A program made the position numbers and the translations under genes. 5,244 nt of DNA from an uncultured Odoribacter sp. (lineage in GTDB: Bacteria > Bacteroidota > Bacteroidia > Bacteroidales > Marinifilaceae), in assembly GCA_910578985.1 (NCBI GenBank), contig CAJTSF010000057.1, forward strand, positions 1 through 5,244, given 5' to 3'. Below the pieces are notes generated by a model. The model was not told the DNA's origin and did not search any database. It worked only from the letters and a program-made list of their open reading frames with translations. Of the stretch, positions 1-5,244 are shown piece by piece; position 1 is the stretch's first letter, and each line of letters begins with the position of its first letter.

Positions 1-69
1 CATACTACCGATAATCGCCATTAGAAGAAAATATCCTACAAATATCTTATGCTGCAACAGTAATTTCAT
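1..69 (-). CDS. Start of a membrane sensor histidine kinase, RteA-like (cut by window edge)
   Basis: An open frame begins with ATG at 69 and runs 23 codons without a stop to the window edge. The peptide starts MKLLLQHKIFVGYFLLMAII and then GSM: a short basic N-terminus followed at once by a hydrophobic helix. From memory this resembles the N-terminus of Bacteroidetes sensor kinases such as RteA of CTnDOT-type conjugative elements, which begin with an uncleaved transmembrane helix before a sensory region. The gene lies on the same strand as the transport genes, 24 nt after the btuD stop. Its base composition is very different (about 28 % GC in 1-93). The A-rich leader before the ATG suits a Bacteroidetes start. 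No catalytic domain is visible, so kinase identity is an inference from a short segment; any membrane protein with an N-terminal anchor remains possible. Confidence 0.5.
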   Translation of the reverse strand, partial: MKLLLQHKIFVGYFLLMAIIGSM

Positions 70-93
70 TAGTTTTTGAGTCTTTATTATATA
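70..93 (-). other. 24-nt AT-rich spacer between btuD and the kinase-like gene
   Basis: The spacer has no inverted repeat followed by a T-run, so no intrinsic terminator separates the two genes and read-through transcription from the btu operon is expected. No clear Bacteroidetes promoter (TTTG with TAnnTTTG) was recognised. The spacer codons lie in the same frame as both btuD and the kinase-like gene, so a single TAG codon (96-94) separates their frames. Confidence 0.5.
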
Positions 94-849
94 CTATTGA
101 GCCTTTATGGTTCCGCTCAGCGGGTCGAACCGCATGGCCTGGTTGCTGAACAAACGTTCTATATAACCGCTCCGCCGCATCTCGTCGGTCGGCAGGCACG
201 ACAGCCGGGGTGGGTCGATCAGCGCGATACTGTCGGCGAGCGACAGGGCGATGTCGAGCTCGTGGGTTGAAAAGAGGATACACTTGCCCTCGTCGTGCGC
301 CAATCGCGCCAGTAGCGAGCAAAGTTCGTAGCGGTTGGGCAGGTCGAGAAACGAGGTGGGCTCGTCGAGCAGGATGATGGTCGTGGACTGCGCCAGTGCG
401 CGGGCAATCATAATGCGCTGGCACTCGCCGTCCGACATCTTATCCATCGTCCGATGTGCATAAGCCTCCATTTCCACCGAGGCGAGCGACCGTGCCACGA
501 TCTCCTTGTCGGCATCCTGCATCCGTCCTATCCAGTCGGTGTAGGGAGCACGGCCGACGGCTACCACGTCCTCGCATTTAAGGTTGGCGATACGCGTGCG
601 CTCTGTCGTGACGAATGCCAGCTTCTTTGCCATTTCGTCGGCTCTCATGTCGGAAATATCACGTCCGTCGAGCAGAATTTCGCCCGCATAGCGGCGTTTG
701 AGTCCCGCTATGGCGCGCAGCAGCGTCGATTTGCCCGTACCGTTGCGTCCGATAAAGGCCGTCAGCGAACCTTTCGGAATAGCGGCATTCACTTCGCGAA
801 GCAGTGTGCGTTCGTCGTAGCCGATGGAGAAATCGTGCAGTCGTATCAT
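94..849 (-). CDS. btuD: Cobalamin ABC transporter ATP-binding protein (BtuD-like)
   Basis: This 251-residue cytoplasmic ATPase would drive the BtuC channel as a dimer. Visible motifs are Walker A GRNGTGKST (34-42), signature SDGE within MSDGECQRIMIARALAQ (139-142), Walker B IILLDEP (158-164, E163 catalytic), D-loop SFLD (166-169) and switch histidine H196 in STHELDIAL. Where the family normally has FVPQ, this protein reads FVTTE (79-83), so the classic Q-loop glutamine is missing. The signature also differs from SGGQ. Both changes are, from memory, common in Bacteroidetes FecE-type ATPases and do not suggest a dead enzyme. The start at 849 gives the usual N-terminus MIRLHDFSIGYDER and an ATGA overlap with btuC. 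The frame stays open further upstream, but that stretch is only the shadow of btuC. It is the last transport gene, and a kinase-like gene begins 24 nt later. Confidence 0.88.
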   Translation of the reverse strand: MIRLHDFSIGYDERTLLREVNAAIPKGSLTAFIGRNGTGKSTLLRAIAGLKRRYAGEILLDGRDISDMRADEMAKKLAFVTTERTRIANLKCEDVVAVGRAPYTDWIGRMQDADKEIVARSLASVEMEAYAHRTMDKMSDGECQRIMIARALAQSTTIILLDEPTSFLDLPNRYELCSLLARLAHDEGKCILFSTHELDIALSLADSIALIDPPRLSCLPTDEMRRSGYIERLFSNQAMRFDPLSGTIKAQ

Positions 850-1826
850 GCCGTAAAGGATTTGTTGCGCAACACCACCCACACCACAATCGGGATTCCC
901 AACAGCGCGGTAATGGCGTTTACGGGCAAGGTGAAGAGTTTGGAAACGAGGTCGCAGAGGAGCAGCACCGCCGCGCCCGAAAGAATCGTGCCCGGCACGA
1001 GCACGCGGTGGTCGCCGTTGCGGAACAGCATCCGTGCGACGTGGGGCATAGCAAGACCGATAAAACCTATCGGGCCACAGAAAGCCGTTACTGTGCCGGC
1101 CAGCAGTGTTGTCGAGAGAAACAGCAGTCCGCGCGAGCGGCGGATATTCAGCCCCATAGTTACGGCATATTCCTCTCCGAATAGCAGGAGGTTGAGCGGC
1201 TTGATCGTGATTACCGCCAGCAGTAAGCCGGCGATAACCGACGGCACGAGGACAGCGAGCTGTGGCACCGTCACGTCGCCGAGCGACCCCATCGTCCAGA
1301 CGACGAAGGCTTTCAAGGCCTCCTCTTTGCTTAGGTATTGCAGGATTTGCACTACGGCACCCACACCGGACGAGAACATCATGCCGAGAATCAGGATGAC
1401 CATGATGTCCTTGATGCGGTGGCCTACGGCGGCGATTACGAGCAGCACGGCGGCCGCTCCCGCCCATGCGGCCGTGGCGATGCCGACCGACGAGCCGACG
1501 CCGGCAAGCACCACGAGTGCCACGCCGAGGCTCGCGCCCGAACTGATGCCGAGCACGTAGGGACCTGCCAGCGGGTTGCGGAACAGCGTCTGCATCTGCA
1601 AGCCGCTGACCGACAGCGCCGCGCCCGCCAGCAGAGCCACAATTGCCTTTATCAGGCGGATGTTCAGGACGATTTTCGCCGTCGCTTGCGGACAGTCGCC
1701 GCCCGTCAGTGCCGCCCATACGTCGTCGAGGGGGATGCGCACGGCACCGACGACCAGATCCAGCAGAAAGAGGCCGACCGTAAATGCGGACAAGGTTGCG
1801 AACAATATAGCAGAGCGGGAGCGCAT
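846..1826 (-). CDS. btuC: Cobalamin ABC transporter permease (BtuC-like, FecCD family)
   Basis: This 326-residue inner-membrane permease would form the homodimeric channel of the importer. It is almost entirely hydrophobic, consistent with the ten-helix FecCD/BtuC fold, and is of normal family length. Diagnostic stretches are GAALSVSGLQMQTLFRNPLA followed by GPYVLGISSGASLG (68-101), the coupling-helix region GPIGFIGLAMPHVARM (251-266) and the C-terminal LPVNAITALLGIPIVVWVVL (300-319). The common RLPR motif before the second conserved helix reads RLIK here (57-60). Its ATG directly abuts the btuF TAG stop, and its TGA overlaps the btuD start as ATGA, so all three ABC subunits are translationally coupled. 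No Shine-Dalgarno is visible. The family also includes heme and ferric-siderophore permeases, so the substrate comes from context. Confidence 0.88.
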   Translation of the reverse strand: MRSRSAILFATLSAFTVGLFLLDLVVGAVRIPLDDVWAALTGGDCPQATAKIVLNIRLIKAIVALLAGAALSVSGLQMQTLFRNPLAGPYVLGISSGASLGVALVVLAGVGSSVGIATAAWAGAAAVLLVIAAVGHRIKDIMVILILGMMFSSGVGAVVQILQYLSKEEALKAFVVWTMGSLGDVTVPQLAVLVPSVIAGLLLAVITIKPLNLLLFGEEYAVTMGLNIRRSRGLLFLSTTLLAGTVTAFCGPIGFIGLAMPHVARMLFRNGDHRVLVPGTILSGAAVLLLCDLVSKLFTLPVNAITALLGIPIVVWVVLRNKSFTA

Positions 1827-2966
1827 CTATTTCAGTTGCTTGTAATAGACGAAATCTTCCTCGACCAGTTCGGGGTGGAATATCTTCACGAGGTCTCGCA
1901 GCACGAGGTCGGGATTTACGACTGCAGACTCATAGTAGTCGTTGCCGCCAGCAGCATTGGTGCGGGCGTTGTTGTTATAGACCTGTCCACCACGGAAACA
2001 GCGGGTGTCGATGAACTTCGGGCAGGCGGCTCGCAGCTCGTCGAGCGTGTTCGCCATACCCACATGCAGCCACATATCGGCTTGCGAGGCCAGCAGGTAG
2101 GCTTCCTCCAGGTCTATGGGCACCGAGGCATTGCCCGTGTTCTTTTTGTAGATGTAATCGCCTCCGGCATCTTTGACCATTCGGGCGACATAGCTTTCGG
2201 TCGAGGGCATGAACCAGCTGTCGCCGTAAGGGGTGTTGAGCATCACCGACGGGGCATCGAGAACATTGTCCGCTACTTTCTTTCTCAGGACATTGTATCT
2301 GACGGGGATTTCCGCGAATACTTTTTCGCCCTCCGCCCGTTTTCCGATGATCTCCGAAAGTGCCAACAGCCATTCGGCTTTGCCCAGCGGCGATTCTTCG
2401 AGGTAATCGCCGACGTACATGAACGGAATATCCAGTTCTTTGAGCTTGCCCTCCATCGAGCTTGCCCCGTTCACGCCGTAGAGCAGCACGAGGTCAGGGT
2501 CGAGCGAGAGCAGCAATTCGTAGTTGATATTCCCTTCGTAGCCTACATCTCCAACGCTGTCCCGCCGTGCCTGAATGTCGGGATTGGAGATGTAGTCGAT
2601 GCCTGACACGCCGACTACGCGTCCCGTTTCACCGATTGCGTCGAGCATGGCGATATGGGTAGAGGACATGCAGATGATGCGCTCGGCATCTTTTCCGAGC
2701 ACCTGACCGGTGAAATCTTCGGGTACGCTTTCTCCGTCACGGGCGATGAACAGGTATGTGGTAATGCTGTCAGCTCCCTGCCAAGGGTTCGTGACGGTAA
2801 CCAATACGCTCTTTTTGCCGTCTGCACCTTTTATGTCAAACCCCGAAGCGTATTCGGGTGTATAGACCGCTCGGTTGAAATCGGCAAGTTTGGAACTCTT
2901 ATCATGGCAGCCTGTGAATGTCAGTACAAGCAGCAATATCAGGCTCAGATTTTTCAATGCTTTCAT
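1827..2966 (-). CDS. btuF: Periplasmic cobalamin-binding lipoprotein of ABC importer (BtuF-like)
   Basis: This 379-residue substrate-binding lipoprotein captures the ligand in the periplasm and hands it to the BtuCD complex. A lipoprotein signal ends in TFTGC with the lipidated cysteine at 20. The residues after it (HDKSS) lack the acidic surface-export signature of Bacteroidetes, so it is probably anchored facing the periplasm. Residues ~30-90 form an extra N-terminal region (YASGFDIKG, VLVTVTNPWQG, YLFIARDG) that is usual in Bacteroidetes members. The class III binding fold (Peripla_BP_2) spans ~94-368, beginning AERIICMSSTHIAMLDAIG with VVGVSG. It contains PDLVLLYG, GDSWFMPSTESYVARM and the typical ending GGNDYYESAVVNPDLVL with KIFHPEL. 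It starts 4 nt after the btuB stop without a clear ribosome site, so translation is probably coupled. The same family also serves heme and siderophore systems; cobalamin is inferred from context. Confidence 0.85.
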   Translation of the reverse strand: MKALKNLSLILLLVLTFTGCHDKSSKLADFNRAVYTPEYASGFDIKGADGKKSVLVTVTNPWQGADSITTYLFIARDGESVPEDFTGQVLGKDAERIICMSSTHIAMLDAIGETGRVVGVSGIDYISNPDIQARRDSVGDVGYEGNINYELLLSLDPDLVLLYGVNGASSMEGKLKELDIPFMYVGDYLEESPLGKAEWLLALSEIIGKRAEGEKVFAEIPVRYNVLRKKVADNVLDAPSVMLNTPYGDSWFMPSTESYVARMVKDAGGDYIYKKNTGNASVPIDLEEAYLLASQADMWLHVGMANTLDELRAACPKFIDTRCFRGGQVYNNNARTNAAGGNDYYESAVVNPDLVLRDLVKIFHPELVEEDFVYYKQLK

Positions 2967-2970
2967 ATCG

Positions 2971-5061
2971 TTACAAATTTGTGTTTACGGACTTTTTCTT
3001 GTTTTTCCCGAACTTCGGGGTGATACCGATGAACAGCTCGAAGTTGATGCCGGGCATGGGGCGCGAGAGTACCGAGAGGTAATCTTCATTGAAAAGGTTG
3101 TTGACGGCGAATTTCAACTGCACGTCCACCGGTTTGAAAAAGAGGTTTTTCTCCAAGGAGACGTTGCTCATGAAATATTCGGGCAGGTGTCCTGTCAGCG
3201 TATAGTCGTTGCTCGACATGGTGAAACGCTCCGAGTAGAACGCCCACTTGTAAAGGAACGCCCACGACCGCCACGACAACCGTCCTGTCAGCGAGGCGGA
3301 ATGCTCCGGCACGTAGGGTAACTGTTTGCCCACCGACTGGTCAGCAGGTGACATTTTCTCGCCCTCGTTGATAGAGGGTGTCCACGAATAGGAACCGTTC
3401 AGGTCAATGAGCCAATCCTTTGCCGGCTGCACGGCCAGGTTCGCCTTGACCTCGATGCCGTAGGCGTGTACCTTCTTCACGTTGCGGGGCGAAAAGAAGC
3501 CTTTGGTGGTGGGCAGCCAGATAATCCAATCGTCGATGTAGGAATCGAACCAGTTCACGCCGCCGCTCAACTTATAGACATTTTCTTTGCCGACCTCGAA
3601 ACTGACGCCCGCGTCGTAACTGAACCCATGCTCGTTTCTCAGATCGGGATTGCCGCCCGGGAGGAAATAGAGGTCGTTCAGGGTCGGGAAGCGGTAGTTG
3701 CGCGATACGGAGGCCTTGGCGACGATGTTTCCCTTTTTCGACAATATGCCGTCGATGAAAAACGCGGGGATGAGCGGCACCCATTGGTCTCCGTACATCT
3801 CCTCGCGCAGCACCACCGACATGCCCATGCGGTCTACGGGCTGCCACTTCGCCGAAAGGGAGCCCGAGAGTTCCACGCGCCCCTTGTCGTAGCCGACGAC
3901 GGCCTTGTTGCCGTCTTGCAGGATGATGTTCTTGTCCTCGCTGCGCACCAAATGCTGGTGAAGCGATATGTTGGCGGTGAAGAACCAGCGTTTCGAGGGG
4001 CTGTACTCGCCCTCCGCCTGACCGTAGAACGTATTGACCTTGCTGCGCGAGCGCGTCATTGACGCCCAGTTGCCGGGAGCGACCTCGCGCTTGTAGTCGT
4101 AGGCCATCCACGTGTGGATATAGCCGCCTTTCACGCCGAGTTTCCAATTGCTTTTGATGTGGTCCCACGACACGACGCCGCGGAACGTCTGTTCCCGCTG
4201 GCGGTTCTCGAAGTCGGTCGCATCGCCGTAGTCGGTCGTGAGCATCGGCAGTTCGCGGTTGGAGTGGATATACCAGGCATTCAGTCCCACCTTGTCGCCT
4301 TTGCGTGTGTCGTAGTACGCCTCCTGCAACAGATGCAGGTCTTTGAAAGCCCCGCTGCGGTTGCGCTCCACGGGATGATACTGTCCGATGATGTTCTTAT
4401 CGTCGTCGTAGATGTTGATTTTCTTGTCGTGGTTGGTGTATTTGTAGTCATTAGGCGACGACGAATATACCGCGCGGGTGGAGACGTGCCAGCGGTCGCT
4501 GCCGTAGGTCAGACGCAGGAACTCGTCAAACGTCTTGAACGAACCGATGCCCTGCACGTACTGAGCGTTGAAGCCCTCGCCCACGTGGGGCGTTGTGGCG
4601 AGTTTGACGAGCCCGCCGATGCCGCCGCCCGTCTCGTTTACCGATGAAGTGCCGTGAAGCAGCGACGCCTGGTCGATGAAATAGGACGGTATGGTGGAAA
4701 AGTCGGTCATGCCGAGCATGGGGTTGTTGATGCGCATGCCGTTCCACGTAACCTGCGTGTGCGAGGGCGACGTGCCGCGGAAAGCGACCGTCGAGAGAGT
4801 GGCGCGTCCGTAGCTCTTGACAAATACCGACGAATTGAACGTCAGGATGTCCGCCATCGAGAGGGCGATGTTCTCCTTGAGCGCGACCGAATCGAGCTTT
4901 GTCTTCTGCACGCCGATCTCCTTCATTGGCCGATGTCCGATGACCGTGACTTCGGGGATGGTCAGATGCCATGCCGATTTTTTCTTGCTTTCCGTTTGCT
5001 GTGCGAAGAGTGCAGCGGGAAGACATGCTACCAAAGCGAATAACAGATATAGTCTTTTCAT
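2971..5061 (-). CDS. btuB: TonB-dependent outer-membrane cobalamin receptor (BtuB-like)
   Basis: This is a 696-residue outer-membrane receptor, inferred to import cobamides delivered by BtuG using energy from the TonB-ExbBD complex. A signal peptide spans residues 1-20 (MKR, hydrophobic core, cleavage after LFA). The segment PEVTVIG near residues 36-42 looks like a TonB box. The plug domain covers about 55-155, with the typical patterns SVFVKSYG, TVAFRGTSPSHTQVTWNG and LLHGTSSVNETGGGIGG. The rest (about 160-684) is a 22-stranded barrel rich in alternating aromatic strands, with the family's late motif NYRFPTLNDLYFLPGGNPDL at 455-474. No carboxypeptidase-like or STN domain precedes the plug, so it is the small BtuB type rather than SusC type. 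The start at 5061 is supported by the signal peptide and a strong Shine-Dalgarno. After the last strand (ELFIGITPKF) there is an unusual lysine-rich tail of 12 residues. Substrate is inferred from the btuG and ABC neighbours. Confidence 0.88.
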   Translation of the reverse strand: MKRLYLLFALVACLPAALFAQQTESKKKSAWHLTIPEVTVIGHRPMKEIGVQKTKLDSVALKENIALSMADILTFNSSVFVKSYGRATLSTVAFRGTSPSHTQVTWNGMRINNPMLGMTDFSTIPSYFIDQASLLHGTSSVNETGGGIGGLVKLATTPHVGEGFNAQYVQGIGSFKTFDEFLRLTYGSDRWHVSTRAVYSSSPNDYKYTNHDKKINIYDDDKNIIGQYHPVERNRSGAFKDLHLLQEAYYDTRKGDKVGLNAWYIHSNRELPMLTTDYGDATDFENRQREQTFRGVVSWDHIKSNWKLGVKGGYIHTWMAYDYKREVAPGNWASMTRSRSKVNTFYGQAEGEYSPSKRWFFTANISLHQHLVRSEDKNIILQDGNKAVVGYDKGRVELSGSLSAKWQPVDRMGMSVVLREEMYGDQWVPLIPAFFIDGILSKKGNIVAKASVSRNYRFPTLNDLYFLPGGNPDLRNEHGFSYDAGVSFEVGKENVYKLSGGVNWFDSYIDDWIIWLPTTKGFFSPRNVKKVHAYGIEVKANLAVQPAKDWLIDLNGSYSWTPSINEGEKMSPADQSVGKQLPYVPEHSASLTGRLSWRSWAFLYKWAFYSERFTMSSNDYTLTGHLPEYFMSNVSLEKNLFFKPVDVQLKFAVNNLFNEDYLSVLSRPMPGINFELFIGITPKFGKNKKKSVNTNL

Positions 5062-5065
5062 ATCG

Positions 5066-5073
5066 CCTCCTTT
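5066..5073 (-). promoter_or_regulatory. Strong Shine-Dalgarno site of btuB
   Basis: On the minus strand the short btuG-btuB gap reads AAAGGAGG, then CGAT, then ATG. This near-perfect anti-16S match lies entirely between the btuG stop and the btuB start. Bacteroidetes starts usually lack such a strong site, and the other starts in this window have none, so it both supports the chosen btuB start and is noteworthy. The 4-nt spacer is slightly short. Confidence 0.75.
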
Positions 5074-5074
5074 C

Positions 5075-5244
5075 TTATTTCCAACAAAATGCGCCGGGGA
5101 TTATGCCGACATAAAATTCGTCAAGCAGTTCGCCCTCGGGCGAGTATCGGTAGATCATGCCTTGCTGCTGATAGTCTATGGCGTCTGCGATATACACCTC
5201 CCCGTTGGCGGGATTTACTGTCAGTCCGTAGTAAATCGTGCCGC
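5075..5244 (-). CDS. btuG: BtuG-like surface cobalamin-binding protein, C-terminal end (5' part outside window)
   Basis: Only the last ~56 codons are present; the reading frame runs in from the window edge and ends at a TAA at 5077-5075. I translated it by hand. It contains the beta-propeller-like stretch TVNPANGEVYIADAIDY, followed by QQQGMIYRYSPEGE, and ends in LLDEFYVGIIPGAFCWK. From memory this closely resembles the C-terminus of Bacteroidetes BtuG, a surface lipoprotein with a seven-bladed propeller fold that binds cobamides very tightly and sits as a lid on BtuB. The NP-x-NGE-x-YIAD pattern is a typical propeller-blade strand motif. The btuB start codon follows after 13 nt, so the two are very probably co-transcribed and translationally linked. 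The signal peptide, lipobox and other blades cannot be judged here. The alternative is another YncE-like propeller protein of unknown ligand. Confidence 0.82.
   Translation of the reverse strand, partial: GTIYYGLTVNPANGEVYIADAIDYQQQGMIYRYSPEGELLDEFYVGIIPGAFCWK

Noticed and set aside
70..160. An intrinsic terminator closing the btu operon
   Set aside because: I found no stable stem followed by a T-run after btuD on the minus strand, only AT-rich unstructured sequence.
47..424. Minus-strand 125-codon open frame overlapping the btuD end and the kinase start
   Set aside because: It is out of frame with both recognised genes, has a low-complexity R/H/P-rich composition, and has no ribosome site or homology pattern.
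850..1719. Extending the btuD reading frame upstream to give a 541-residue protein
   Set aside because: The extra part is arginine- and glycine-rich low-complexity sequence antiphase to the clear BtuC permease on the same strand. The ATPase family starts at MIRLHDF (849), with an ATGA overlap.
454..2606. Long plus-strand open frames (454-1560 and 1338-2606)
   Set aside because: They lie antisense to well-recognised transport genes, show no domain or signal features, and are expected in GC-rich sequence with few stop codons.
846..2966. Assigning the three ABC genes to heme or ferric-siderophore uptake (FecBCDE/HmuTUV-type)
   Set aside because: The families overlap and sequence alone cannot exclude it, but the adjoining BtuG end and BtuB-type receptor in one operon make cobalamin the better call.
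5062..5244. A cobalamin riboswitch upstream of btuB
   Set aside because: This stretch encodes the BtuG C-terminus plus a 13-nt gap, leaving no room for a leader RNA. Any riboswitch must be upstream of btuG outside the window.

Overview
This window carries most of a Bacteroidetes-type vitamin B12 (cobalamin) uptake operon, all on the minus strand. At its downstream end the operon runs, with almost no gap, into the first codons of a membrane protein that looks like an RteA-type sensor histidine kinase. The organism is most likely a gut Bacteroidales. The evidence is the Bacteroidetes-only surface protein BtuG next to BtuB, the extended N-terminus of the periplasmic binding protein, and the mostly weak ribosome binding sites. 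GC counted on sample lines is about 52-60 % in the transport genes. That is high for Bacteroides itself and closer to Alistipes-like genomes or to a transferred cargo. The last ~93 bases (1-93) drop to about 28 % GC.

Layout in transcription order (high to low coordinates): 3' end of btuG (5244-5075), btuB outer-membrane TonB-dependent receptor (5061-2971), btuF-like periplasmic binding lipoprotein (2966-1827), btuC-like permease (1826-846), btuD-like ATPase (849-94), and the start of a sensor-kinase-like gene (69-1, cut by the window edge). The spacings are 13, 4, 0, -4 and 24 nt, as expected for one transcript. No terminator or promoter was recognised inside the unit. Any cobalamin riboswitch would lie upstream of btuG, outside the window.

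How the genes work together: BtuG captures cobamides at the cell surface and caps BtuB. BtuB moves them across the outer membrane using TonB energy. The BtuF-like lipoprotein binds them in the periplasm, and the BtuC2D2 ATPase complex carries them across the inner membrane. Substrate assignment rests mainly on the BtuG C-terminus and on gene order. Heme or siderophore transport by the FecCD/FecE-type part cannot be excluded from sequence alone.

The most interesting point is the junction at 1-96. In CTnDOT-type conjugative elements, rteA and rteB lie directly downstream of the cargo gene tetQ and are co-transcribed with it. Here the B12 operon appears to sit in that cargo position. This suggests a mobile B12-uptake module and, as a hypothesis only, a link between B12-dependent transcription and control of conjugative transfer.
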